The position numbers were made by a program, and so were the translations under genes. Below the pieces are notes generated by a model, which did not search any database, had not been told where the DNA came from, and saw only the letters and a list, made by a program, of their open reading frames with translations. From an uncultured Mucilaginibacter sp. (GTDB lineage: Bacteria; Bacteroidota; Bacteroidia; Sphingobacteriales; Sphingobacteriaceae), in contig NZ_CAMLHX010000004.1 in the NCBI RefSeq assembly GCF_946479965.1, positions 69,211 through 133,210 on the forward strand: a DNA stretch of 64,000 bases, in the 5' to 3' direction. The stretch's first letter is position 1. The number at the start of each line of letters is the position of its first letter. Positions 44,746 through 53,259 of the stretch are shown one piece after another.

Positions 44746-46347
44746 GTGTTAATTACAGCGCAGCATACCAAAGTATTAATAGTAGGCGCGGGTCCATCGG
44801 GGTTAATGATGGCTGCCCAACTGCTTCGGCATGGTGTTATTCCGGTAATTATTGATATTAAACAAGGACCGACAAATCAATCCAAAGCGTTAGCGGTGCA
44901 GGCCCGTTCGTTAGAGATATACCGGCAGATGGGCATTGTTGAAAGGGCTTTGCAAGGTGGCAAACAGGCCAATGGCATGGTGCTGCACCAGGAAGGCAAA
45001 AAGGTGACATCAATTTCTTTGACAGATGTAGGCAAGCAGCAAACGCCCTTCCCTTTTGTGCACCTGTACCAGCAAAGCAAAAATGAACGCCTGCTGCTTG
45101 ATTTCCTTACCCAAAACTGCTGCCCTGTTTACTGGGATACAACGCTGACATCCTTAAAGCAAACTGCGCAACAAGTGGACGTTGAACTCCAGTCGGGAGG
45201 AGATACTACAACCCTAACTTGTCAGATCGTTGTTGGGGCAGATGGAGCGCGCAGCGTTGTACGTAAACAATCAAATATTCCGTTTACCGGAGACACTTAT
45301 GCCAACGAATTTTTTTTGGCCGACCTTGAACTGGATAATAAAGAGCTAACAGGCAAACAAGTAGCCTTATATCGCGGTAAGACAGGTTTATCGGCGTTTT
45401 TTCCACTGCCTGAGCACAATAGCTACCGCATAATTGGCAACATCCCACCGGCAAGCGAAGGTAAGCCTGATCTGCAACTCCAAGAGGTGTTGCCGCATTT
45501 AAGCGCGCTTACCGGGTTAGCTATTAATGTAGTGAACGAAAATTGGTTCACTACCTATAAACTGCACCACCGCATGGCAGATAAATTCAGGCAGGGGCGT
45601 TGTTTTTTAATTGGCGATGCCGCGCATATCCACTCGCCGGTCGGCGGGCAGGGCATGAACACCGGCTTGCAGGACGCGTATAACCTGGGCTGGAAACTGG
45701 CCGGAGTTGTTAACGGGCAATTAAAAGAAACCATACTGGACAGCTATGCCGCCGAGCGTATGCCCATAGCTAAAACGCTGCTCAATACAACCGACAGGCT
45801 TTTTAAGATGATCATATCAACCAACTGGTTCATCGTGTTTTTTAACAAGTGGATAATGCCTAAAGCGACGGCACTGATCTGGAAAAGTGAGCGCCTGCGC
45901 GGGGAGTTCTTTAAGCGGGTGGCACAGATCAATACCTCTTATCGCGACAGCAATATAAACCTGAACCTTAGCACAGCCAAAAAAATTAAAGCAGGCGATC
46001 GCCTGCCTTATTTAAAGGTATTTGATGAGAAAAAACAGGAAGAAACCGACCTGCACCAATGGTGCGCCAAGCCCGGCTTTACTTTGATGGTATTTGGTAA
46101 ATTACAAGAGATAGACCTTTTTACCCTGGCTAAATGGATAACCCAAAACTATTCCGGCCTTAATTTTTATTACCTGCCGCCATCGGCAAAGAACACAGAA
46201 GTATTCAGCGTTTTTGAAATAGGTGAAGAACGAAAAAAAGCACTGATAATACGCCCCGATATGCATATTGGCTTTTTAAACGACGTGGTTGATATTGATA
46301 TGATGGACAATTACCTCCGCAATATCTTGGGCATGATCACCTTATAA
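44746..46347 (+). CDS. FAD-dependent aromatic-ring monooxygenase
   Basis: A 533-residue flavoprotein of the PheA/TfdB/MhpA group. The FAD motif is LIVGAGPSGLMMAA near residue 13, the DG motif is VVGADGARSVVRK near 163, and the second FAD motif is GDAAHIHSPVGGQGMNTG near 290. The C-terminal thioredoxin-like domain is reduced. It hydroxylates phenolic or polyketide-like substrates, identity unknown. It starts with GTG directly after the methyltransferase stop. Its 3' end overlaps the convergent gene by 11 bp. Confidence 0.9.
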   Translation: MLITAQHTKVLIVGAGPSGLMMAAQLLRHGVIPVIIDIKQGPTNQSKALAVQARSLEIYRQMGIVERALQGGKQANGMVLHQEGKKVTSISLTDVGKQQTPFPFVHLYQQSKNERLLLDFLTQNCCPVYWDTTLTSLKQTAQQVDVELQSGGDTTTLTCQIVVGADGARSVVRKQSNIPFTGDTYANEFFLADLELDNKELTGKQVALYRGKTGLSAFFPLPEHNSYRIIGNIPPASEGKPDLQLQEVLPHLSALTGLAINVVNENWFTTYKLHHRMADKFRQGRCFLIGDAAHIHSPVGGQGMNTGLQDAYNLGWKLAGVVNGQLKETILDSYAAERMPIAKTLLNTTDRLFKMIISTNWFIVFFNKWIMPKATALIWKSERLRGEFFKRVAQINTSYRDSNINLNLSTAKKIKAGDRLPYLKVFDEKKQEETDLHQWCAKPGFTLMVFGKLQEIDLFTLAKWITQNYSGLNFYYLPPSAKNTEVFSVFEIGEERKKALIIRPDMHIGFLNDVVDIDMMDNYLRNILGMITL

Positions 46348-47851
46348 CCGTGACCGATCCGGATACTTTAAGATTATTTAAGTTAAGATCTACAATATAA
46401 TAGTAACTACCCGCGGGTACATTTTTGCCCTTATAAGTGCCATCCCAGGGCGAAGCGCTCCCTCCAATACTTTTAAAAATAAGCTGACCGTTGCGATTGT
46501 ATATCTGCGTTATCGCATCAGGATAAGTGTTAAGGCCGCGAATAAACCAGGTGTCATTAATGCCATCCGCATTGGGTGTAAAGGTGTTAGCTATTATAAG
46601 ATCATCAGCTACTAAAACTGTTACCCGGCTTTCGCGGGAAATCCCGCAGGTATTTGCATCCGGGTTTGACCTAAGGATGTACGTAGTAGTTACATTGGGC
46701 GATGCCAGTGGGTTTAATACCGTAGTACTGCTTAACGAGCTGATATCGCCACCGGGTTCCACCTCCCAATGAAAATCAGTAGAGTTGGTGCTGCCCAGCA
46801 ATTGAATAGGGGCAAGGCCGCGCAGGTATAGTTTGTTTCCATCTGGGTTGGCATTTGCATTAACTATCACCACGGGCTTTACCCATACAGTTAACTCGTT
46901 GGTTACTACACTGCAAGAAAAGGAGCCTAATTTGTCGGGGGGGGCAGACGCCGCCCGGTAACGGTACATTCCCGCGACAGTTTCGGATGTAAATGAAAGA
47001 TTAGTTGACGTGGCGCCCGGGATATCTGCCCATAACCCGTCGTTTAATTTACGCTGCCACTTTATATCATTACCTGCGGTTGGCGTGGTTGCAGTAGCCG
47101 AGAACGGCTGCGGGGTGTCAGCACAAACTTCTTGATAGGTAGGATTACCGCTGTCGAAAGCAGCATCTATTCTCTGGCCCATGGCATTAACGGTAATATC
47201 ATCAATGGCAAGATCATCCATGCCGGTACCGCCCGGGGTTTTGCTTATTATGAATACTTTTACTGAACCGACGCCGGCCGGACACGTAAAATTCATGGTG
47301 GGGTGCACCCAATCTGCATCAGTCGGGTTCTGACTTAGCTGAGTAACCGGCCCGTAAGGAATTTCAAGAATAGTTGCGCCCGTTGTTGTTGCTGTAGGGG
47401 CCTCTACAACCCTTAAAATTAATTCGGGGGGAGTTCCTCCTGGCGTTCGCGTTAAGTTGAGTAAATAGGCGCCAAACTCATAGCTTGTACCGGCACATAA
47501 ACCATTCGCCCGATACTCAAACAGCACCTCAAAACCATTGGTGCGGGTTCTTGCTATCATCATGTATCCGTTATTGCCATCGCCTATAGTATGGTCGGTA
47601 GTTGGCCACCAAATGGCTGGCGCTACATTGGTGTTATTAAGCACAGTATAAGACCCTATGGGCGGCACATCTGCGTTAGTAAAGGTGTAGTTATTAATGC
47701 CCGGTACTTCGGGGCCGTGAACGGAAGAGCCCGCGCCAAAAGTGAAATTCATTACCGGATCGCCCAGGCCGTTTTGTGCCTGCGAGTTTACAGCTGTAAA
47801 GAAAAGTATTACTGAGGCAACTATTAAACTAACGAGGGGTTTTCTAAACAT
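46337..47851 (-). CDS. Surface protein with gliding-motility-type (CHU_C/T9SS) C-terminal domain
   Basis: A 504-residue exported protein from the ATG at 47851; the in-frame extension to 47896 is not needed. Signal peptide at residues 1-26 (SLIVASVILFFTAVNSQAQ). A jelly-roll-like domain (residues 30-220) and Ig-like repeats (residues 230-405) follow. The last 85 residues carry the type IX secretion signal region: NTFTPNADGINDTWFI, YNRNGQLIFKS, WDGTYKGKNVPAGSYYY. Probably secreted through T9SS and bound to the surface. Monocistronic. Confidence 0.9.
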   Translation of the reverse strand: MFRKPLVSLIVASVILFFTAVNSQAQNGLGDPVMNFTFGAGSSVHGPEVPGINNYTFTNADVPPIGSYTVLNNTNVAPAIWWPTTDHTIGDGNNGYMMIARTRTNGFEVLFEYRANGLCAGTSYEFGAYLLNLTRTPGGTPPELILRVVEAPTATTTGATILEIPYGPVTQLSQNPTDADWVHPTMNFTCPAGVGSVKVFIISKTPGGTGMDDLAIDDITVNAMGQRIDAAFDSGNPTYQEVCADTPQPFSATATTPTAGNDIKWQRKLNDGLWADIPGATSTNLSFTSETVAGMYRYRAASAPPDKLGSFSCSVVTNELTVWVKPVVIVNANANPDGNKLYLRGLAPIQLLGSTNSTDFHWEVEPGGDISSLSSTTVLNPLASPNVTTTYILRSNPDANTCGISRESRVTVLVADDLIIANTFTPNADGINDTWFIRGLNTYPDAITQIYNRNGQLIFKSIGGSASPWDGTYKGKNVPAGSYYYIVDLNLNNLKVSGSVTVIR

Positions 47852-47875
47852 TCGGGACACTGAAAATATTTGCAC

Positions 47876-47890
47876 GGCTAAAATACGCAA
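47876..47890 (-). promoter_or_regulatory. Promoter-like motif of the T9SS protein gene
   Basis: On the minus strand, TTGCGTATTTTAGCC, identical over 15 bases to 866-880, 24 nt upstream of the ATG at 47851. Confidence 0.4.
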
Positions 47891-47947
47891 GCGCACTGGA
47901 ATTTTAATGCCTTACAGCTAATAAATACATTTAAAACCGCTTTAAAA

Positions 47948-48205
47948 TTAATATTGCTTCTTACCTTCCATCTCCAGCAGCATATCATCAATAGCCGCAG
48001 CCAGTTCGCGGTCCTTATCAGTGATAACGTCGCCGGCATCATGCGTGCTCAGCCATATCTCTACCTTGTTGTAGGTATTGCTCCAGGTGGGGTGATGGTT
48101 AAGGTGCTGCGCAATGTCGGCAACGTTAGTTATAAAGTTGAACGCATGCCTAAAATCTGTAAAAGTAAAGGAGCGATAGAGCTTGTTGTTTAGTTCCTGC
48201 CACAT
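47948..48205 (-). CDS. phhB: 4a-hydroxytetrahydrobiopterin dehydratase
   Basis: An 85-residue pterin-4a-carbinolamine dehydratase, which recycles the pterin cofactor of aromatic amino-acid hydroxylases. The active-site motif HLNHHPTWSNTYNKVEIWL is present, with LSTHDAGDVITDKD following. The phenylalanine hydroxylase gene is not in the window. Slightly shorter than the usual 95-110 residues, but the core is complete. Confidence 0.92.
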   Translation of the reverse strand: MWQELNNKLYRSFTFTDFRHAFNFITNVADIAQHLNHHPTWSNTYNKVEIWLSTHDAGDVITDKDRELAAAIDDMLLEMEGKKQY

Positions 48206-48270
48206 TTTATTATTGATTTGATGTTTAATATTTAAATCAGCGCCACGCGTATTTAACTCCCTATAAATTA

Positions 48271-48278
48271 TAAATTTG
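48271..48278 (+). promoter_or_regulatory. -7 promoter box (TAAATTTG) of the chimeric gene
   Basis: Perfect TAnnTTTG ending 6 nt before the ATG at 48285. Confidence 0.5.
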
Positions 48279-48284
48279 TTTTAC

Positions 48285-50180
48285 ATGAAAACTCATTTAC
48301 AATTACTTCTCCTACCACTTTTCATCGGTAAACTTTCCCTGGCCCAGGTGCCTTCCGGCGCAAGTAATAACCTTAAACCGCGCATTATTGTTTTAACCGA
48401 CATTGCCCCTATTGATATTGAGCCCGACGATATGGAATCAATGATACGCTTACTGGCCCATGCCGACCTGTTTGAAATAGAAGGGCTTATATCAGGCACG
48501 GGCTGGAGCGATTATGGCGGCATAGAACACCCTGAGATCATTCATGATGTAATAAACGCGTACGCGAAGGACCTGCCTAACCTGCAAAAGCGTTCTGCCC
48601 AAAAAGCATTTCTGGCAAACGAGGCTAAACAACAGCTTGGTTATTGGCCCAGCCCGGCATACCTGCGTGCGCGCACAGTGTTGGGCAGTACAAAAATGGG
48701 CGTAGCCGCCTTGGGCGATGCCAACAACTCCGCCGGAAGCGACCTTATTATTAAAATGGCTGATGAAAAAGACGACCGCCCGCTGTGGGTATTGGTATGG
48801 GGCGGTGGCAATACCGTTGCACAGGCTATTTGGAGGGTGCAGAAAGAACGTTCGCCTGAGGAGCTAAAAAAGTTTTTACATAAGCTGCGCATTTATACCA
48901 TTACAGATCAGGACCATGTACAGTTTCGGTTTAAAGCTAATGCCAGTTCGCACTACTGGATGCGGAAGGAATTTGCCAACGATCTGTTTTTTGTTTGGGA
49001 TGAGTCTGCCTGGCTTTTTCAAAACAATAACGGTAAGAAAAACTGGGACCAATACGCCAAAGATATACAGGGCCATGGCGCTATGGGCACTATCTACCCT
49101 AAATACAAATGGGGTGTTGAGGGTGATACTCCTTCGTTGTTATATGTATGGCCCAATGGCTTGAATGATCCCGAAAACCCAGCAGGCGGCAGTTGGGGTG
49201 GCTTTTTTCAAAGAGGTATTAGCGCGGATAGCGTTACTACGGCTTGGGTAAACCAAAAGAACACGCCTGCCAACGCTATCTCCAAAAAATACGAAGAGAG
49301 GTTTTACCCGGCCCTATACAATAGTTTCGCGGCGCGGATGGAATGGGCACGCGATGGCAAAGGTAACCGCAACCCGGTTGTTGTGGTAAATAAGGACAAG
49401 AGCCTTGCACCTATTCGTTTATCTGCAAAAGCAAATACATCTGTGGTGCTTGATGCTTCGGCATCCACAGACCCCGATGGTGATAAACTTACTTATAACT
49501 GGTGGATACTTACTGAGGCAGGCACCTATCAGCAGCCTGTTCAAATAGCCAACATTTATGTAATGAACCACATAAGCGTAAAAGCAGCCGCATTGGCTTA
49601 TTTGGTTTGCCCTGTATTAACTACCCTGCTGGCCTGGTTAATTCTACGCGAAAAGCTAAGCAAACTGCAATGGGGTGCTGTGGGCTTAAGTTTATTGAGC
49701 TGCCTTTTGCTATCCTACGCCAACATAATTGACATGGTTTACAGTAGCATGGTGGGGCTTAGTTATGCTGCTTACCTGGTTAGCCAGCGCCGCAACACAG
49801 GATTTGATAGATTTTTAGTGCTTACTTTCCATATTGTACTGTCGGCTATTATGCTGCTGCCATTTTACCCTACTTTTGGCGGACCGCTACCAACGGAAGA
49901 CAAATTCTACATATACATGCTTATAATAGCAGTATTGTTTACCATTATACCCCTGTTTTTAAATCTTTTCGCACTTAAGGGCCTTGGTTCCTCAACATTG
50001 GGCATGCTGCTTAATATTAACCCTATTATTGGCTTTACACTGGCGGGGGTTATCTATCGCGAGCAGATCAGCATTGCGCAGATTTTTTCTTATTCACTGA
50101 TTTTTGTGGCGGTGCTAATTTTTAACGCGGCAGCTTTGTTTGGGGGGAGGAGGAAACGGGAGTTGTCTGGCGCCAATTAA
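48285..50180 (+). CDS. Chimeric gene: DUF1593 protein fused in frame to a RarD-type transporter half
   Basis: A 631-residue open frame made of two unrelated parts. Residues 1-422 are an exported DUF1593 protein (nucleoside-hydrolase-like; signal FIGKLSLAQ, IVLTDIAPIDIEPDDMES, VWGGGNTVAQAIW). It breaks off inside its C-terminal beta domain right after DPDGDKLTYNWWI. From about residue 423 (base 49551) the sequence is the later part of an EamA/RarD permease: MNHISVKAAALAYLVCPVLT, GLGSSTLGMLLNINPIIGF, several membrane helices. The last stretch of DUF1593 (perhaps 60 residues) and the first two to three helices of RarD are missing. A deletion joining neighbours is the simplest cause; an assembly error is possible. 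Function of the product is doubtful. Confidence 0.82.
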   Translation: MKTHLQLLLLPLFIGKLSLAQVPSGASNNLKPRIIVLTDIAPIDIEPDDMESMIRLLAHADLFEIEGLISGTGWSDYGGIEHPEIIHDVINAYAKDLPNLQKRSAQKAFLANEAKQQLGYWPSPAYLRARTVLGSTKMGVAALGDANNSAGSDLIIKMADEKDDRPLWVLVWGGGNTVAQAIWRVQKERSPEELKKFLHKLRIYTITDQDHVQFRFKANASSHYWMRKEFANDLFFVWDESAWLFQNNNGKKNWDQYAKDIQGHGAMGTIYPKYKWGVEGDTPSLLYVWPNGLNDPENPAGGSWGGFFQRGISADSVTTAWVNQKNTPANAISKKYEERFYPALYNSFAARMEWARDGKGNRNPVVVVNKDKSLAPIRLSAKANTSVVLDASASTDPDGDKLTYNWWILTEAGTYQQPVQIANIYVMNHISVKAAALAYLVCPVLTTLLAWLILREKLSKLQWGAVGLSLLSCLLLSYANIIDMVYSSMVGLSYAAYLVSQRRNTGFDRFLVLTFHIVLSAIMLLPFYPTFGGPLPTEDKFYIYMLIIAVLFTIIPLFLNLFALKGLGSSTLGMLLNINPIIGFTLAGVIYREQISIAQIFSYSLIFVAVLIFNAAALFGGRRKRELSGAN

Positions 50181-50300
50181 CTTTGAAAGGCACGATACAT
50201 GCATTTAAAATAATGATGGGTTTTAAGCCCACGGCTATTTATATTTAAACCTGCTGACATACCGTTGTCATTACCCATGTGTTTCTTTGAACAAGCTTGC

Positions 50301-50383
50301 ACGTTGTACGTTATAAGTTTTACGTTGTAGGTAAGAAAAGTGTAAATAAAAACGTACCACGTATAACGTAATACGTAAAACCT
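50301..50383. repeat. Inverted arms of degenerate 7-nt words upstream of uvrB
   Basis: Left arm 50301-50332 reads ACGTTGT, ACGTTAT, AAGTTTT, ACGTTGT. The right arm 50352-50383, on the other strand, reads AGGTTTT, ACGTATT, ACGTTAT, ACGTGGT. Heptad period throughout, with a loop of about 20 nt. It lies in the 232-bp gap before uvrB and ends 12 bp before its -7 box. Confidence 0.82.
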
Positions 50384-50395
50384 TCACAAAACAAG

Positions 50396-50403
50396 TATTT
50401 TTG
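50396..50403 (+). promoter_or_regulatory. -7 promoter box of uvrB (TATTTTTG)
   Basis: Perfect TAnnTTTG, 9 nt before the ATG at 50413. Confidence 0.55.
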
Positions 50404-50412
50404 CATCAACAC

Positions 50413-52440
50413 ATGGATTTTAAACTAACTTCTCAATACCAACCCACCGGCGATCAGCCCGGCGCTATAAAACAACTGGTAGACGGCGTTAATGGCGGCG
50501 AAAACTACCAAACGCTGTTGGGTGTAACCGGCTCAGGTAAAACGTTTACGGTTGCAAATGTTATCGCGCAAACGCAGAAGCCTACGCTGGTATTGAGCCA
50601 TAATAAAACCCTTGCCGCACAGTTGTACGGCGAGTTTAAGCAGTTCTTCCCCGAAAACGCGGTGAACTACTTTGTATCCTACTACGACTACTACCAGCCC
50701 GAGGCCTTCATACCCACCACTAACACCTACATAGAAAAGGACCTGCAGATAAACGAGGAGATTGAGAAACTTCGTCTGCGCACCACCTCGGCATTAATGA
50801 GCGGGCGGCGGGACGTTATTGTGGTGTCGTCTATATCGTGCATTTACGGTATGGGTAACCCGGAAGACTTTGCCGCTTCGGTATTTAAGTTTGCGGTTGG
50901 TACAAGGATAAGTCGCAATGCCTTTTTGCACCGTTTGGTTGAGATATTATACGCCCGCACCACTGCCGATTTTAAACGCGGTACATTCAGGGTAAAGGGC
51001 GATACGGTGGATATCTTCCCTGCTTATATGGATCATGCCTACCGCATCTCTTTCTTCGGCGATGATATTGAGGAGCTAAGCACTTTCGACATCGGCACCG
51101 GCAAAACGGTAGAGAAGATGACGCACATGGTGCTGTACCCTGCAAACCTGTACGTTGCTCCGAGAGAGCGTTTCCAGCAATCCATCTGGGCCATACAGGA
51201 AGAACTGGAGAGCCGCAAGAAGCAATTTATAGGTGATGGCCGCTTTTTAGAGGCCAAGCGTTTAGAGGAGCGGGTAAACTACGATCTGGAGATGATCCGC
51301 GAGTTAGGTTACTGCTCAGGTATTGAAAATTACTCCCGCTTTTTTGATGGTCGCGCGCCCGGGGCAAGGCCGTTCTGCTTGTTAGACTATTTCCCGGATG
51401 ATTACCTGATGGTGATTGACGAGAGCCACGTAACGGTACCGCAGATCCGTGCCATGTATGGCGGCGACAGGTCGCGCAAGATCTCGTTGGTTGATTATGG
51501 GTTCCGCTTGCCTGCGGCATTGGACAACCGTCCGCTTAACTTCCAGGAGTTTGAGCGGCTGGCACCGCAAACCATTTATGTAAGCGCTACGCCTGCCGAT
51601 TTTGAACTGGAGAAATCAGGCGGTGTAGTGGTAGAGCAGGTGATACGCCCTACAGGGCTGCTTGATCCGCTGATTGATGTGCGCCCTGCCGTTAACCAGG
51701 TGGATGACCTGCTGGATGAGGTAGATAAAACCATTAAGCAAGGCGACCGTGTACTGGTAACTACCCTCACCAAACGTATGGCGGAGGAACTGGCTAAATA
51801 CATGGACCGCCTGAATATAAAATGCCGTTATATCCACTCAGAAGTGAAGACCCTGCAACGGGTAGAGATACTGCGCGATCTGCGTTTGGGTGTATTTGAT
51901 GTGCTGATAGGCATCAACTTACTACGTGAGGGATTAGACCTGCCGGAGGTATCATTGGTTTGTATTTTGGATGCTGATAAGGAAGGGTTTTTGCGTTCAG
52001 AGCGTTCACTTATACAAACTATTGGTCGCGCGGCACGTAATGATCGAGGCCGGGTTATTATGTATGCTGATAAGATAACTGACTCGATGCAGATAACCAT
52101 GGACGAAACCAACCGCCGCCGCGAAAAGCAGATCCTTTATAACGCCGAGCACGGTATCACCCCAACAACAGTAGGCAAAACCAAGGCGGAGATTATTGAG
52201 CAAACATCGGTTATGGATTTTCAGGGTGGGGTGCAGAAGGCTTATGTGGAAACGGATACGCTTACCCTTGCTGCCGACCCGATTGTGCAATACATGAGCA
52301 AAAGCGATCTGAAAAAATCCATCGACAATACTAAAAAAGACATGCTGGCAGCAGCCAAGGATATGGACTTTTTGCGTGCCGCCAAACTACGCGATGAAAT
52401 GTTTGCCCTGGAGAAGATGATGGAAGAGAAGTTTAGCTAG
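50413..52440 (+). CDS. uvrB: Excinuclease ABC subunit B
   Basis: DNA-damage verification helicase of nucleotide excision repair, 675 residues. Walker A is GVTGSGKTF near 36; the beta-hairpin that clamps DNA is YYDYYQPEAFIP near 92; DESHVTVPQIR is the Walker B region. The C-terminal helicase motifs include LREGLDLPEVSLV and QTIGRAARN, and the UvrC-binding UVR motif is KDMDFLRAAKLRDEM near 655. The ATG at 50413 is preferred to the TTG at 50401, which lies inside the -7 box. A word repeat follows the stop directly. Confidence 0.97.
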   Translation: MDFKLTSQYQPTGDQPGAIKQLVDGVNGGENYQTLLGVTGSGKTFTVANVIAQTQKPTLVLSHNKTLAAQLYGEFKQFFPENAVNYFVSYYDYYQPEAFIPTTNTYIEKDLQINEEIEKLRLRTTSALMSGRRDVIVVSSISCIYGMGNPEDFAASVFKFAVGTRISRNAFLHRLVEILYARTTADFKRGTFRVKGDTVDIFPAYMDHAYRISFFGDDIEELSTFDIGTGKTVEKMTHMVLYPANLYVAPRERFQQSIWAIQEELESRKKQFIGDGRFLEAKRLEERVNYDLEMIRELGYCSGIENYSRFFDGRAPGARPFCLLDYFPDDYLMVIDESHVTVPQIRAMYGGDRSRKISLVDYGFRLPAALDNRPLNFQEFERLAPQTIYVSATPADFELEKSGGVVVEQVIRPTGLLDPLIDVRPAVNQVDDLLDEVDKTIKQGDRVLVTTLTKRMAEELAKYMDRLNIKCRYIHSEVKTLQRVEILRDLRLGVFDVLIGINLLREGLDLPEVSLVCILDADKEGFLRSERSLIQTIGRAARNDRGRVIMYADKITDSMQITMDETNRRREKQILYNAEHGITPTTVGKTKAEIIEQTSVMDFQGGVQKAYVETDTLTLAADPIVQYMSKSDLKKSIDNTKKDMLAAAKDMDFLRAAKLRDEMFALEKMMEEKFS

Positions 52441-52441
52441 T

Positions 52442-52520
52442 GGATGTGCAGATATGCGTATGTGCAGATGCATGGCTATGCAAATATTCGAAATTATATC
52501 ATTAGCACATCTGCACATCG
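52442..52520. repeat. 8-nt word arms after uvrB
   Basis: Left arm 52442-52481 has GATGTGCA, GATATGCG, TATGTGCA. The short right arm at 52504-52520 has the complement (AGCACATCTGCACATC). Vocabulary is that of 10287 and 13303. It starts 2 bp after the uvrB stop, in the place of a terminator. Confidence 0.8.
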
Positions 52521-52613
52521 AATAATGACACTTTCCTGGTGTAACAATCTCTTACAATCCTGCATCAAACAATTGTGTAAAATCATAAGCAATCATTTTA
52601 CACGTTATAGTGT

Positions 52614-52621
52614 TATATTTG
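52614..52621 (+). promoter_or_regulatory. -7 promoter box (TATATTTG) of the DUF4834 gene
   Basis: Perfect TAnnTTTG, 21 nt before the ATG at 52643. Confidence 0.5.
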
Positions 52622-52642
52622 TAGTTTAAACCTGTTAAAAGA

Positions 52643-52894
52643 ATGTTTTTACGTTTTCTGCTAATTTGTATCCTGATTATATATGCCGTTCGCCTGCTGC
52701 TCCGCTTTTTAATACCCTTGTTTTTTCAAAGTTTGGTAAATAAAGCGCAACAGGGCCAACAAGGTTATAATGCCCAAAATCAGCAAAAGCCTACGGGAAA
52801 GATCAATATAGATTTTATACCCGAGGAGGCTACCAAAAGTAAAGTGCCCGATACCGAAGGCGACTTTGTTGAATACGAAGAAATTAAAAAGTAA
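52643..52894 (+). CDS. DUF4834-family small membrane protein
   Basis: An 83-residue protein with one N-terminal membrane helix (FLLICILIIYAVRLLLRFLIP) and a polar tail. The tail contains a Gln-rich linker and KINIDFIPEE, DFVEYEEIKK, the conserved end of DUF4834. Its stop is immediately followed by the next ATG, so the two small genes are coupled. Function unknown. Confidence 0.83.
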   Translation: MFLRFLLICILIIYAVRLLLRFLIPLFFQSLVNKAQQGQQGYNAQNQQKPTGKINIDFIPEEATKSKVPDTEGDFVEYEEIKK

Positions 52895-53170
52895 ATGATT
52901 CCCGAAGAACTATATAAGCGCAGGCGCAGGCATGATAATACGCCGGCTACTATGGTTCTGATTATTACCAACTACATAGTTGCCACTATACTTTTTACCT
53001 CAATAAGTGCGAGCAGCTGGTTTTTTTACGTGGTTTTGGCAGGCTTAGCATGGTATAACTTCTACACCATCCGCCGCAACCGCGATGAGATAACCCGCGT
53101 TAATATTATTGCCTATGTGGTTGGCTGGGCCGGCATTGTTTTGCTGTATTTTGTAACCCGTAATATTTAA
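52895..53170 (+). CDS. Small membrane protein, unknown family
   Basis: A 91-residue protein. A basic N-terminus (YKRRRRHD) is followed by about three membrane helices (MVLIITNYIVATILFTSI, WFFYVVLAGLAWYNF, IIAYVVGWAGIVLLYFV) with a basic loop RRNRDEITR. No named family recognised. Directly adjacent to the DUF4834 gene (no gap) and upstream of YfhO, with which it may be conserved as a group. Confidence 0.72.
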   Translation: MIPEELYKRRRRHDNTPATMVLIITNYIVATILFTSISASSWFFYVVLAGLAWYNFYTIRRNRDEITRVNIIAYVVGWAGIVLLYFVTRNI

Positions 53171-53217
53171 GCGAAAATCCTTTTTAGCTTTGCCGTTTCA
53201 ATTGTCGCTTAAATTTC

Positions 53218-53225
53218 TATTTTTG
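53218..53225 (+). promoter_or_regulatory. -7 promoter box (TATTTTTG) of yfhO-like gene
   Basis: Perfect TAnnTTTG, 34 nt before the ATG at 53260. Confidence 0.5.
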
Positions 53226-53259
53226 GGCGTTACAATTAATTCCAATTTAAATCAAGTAG

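Noticed and set aside
44746..46347. Horizontal acquisition of the monooxygenase gene
   Set aside because: Codon and base composition look like the neighbours, and there is no mobile element nearby; family breadth alone is not evidence.
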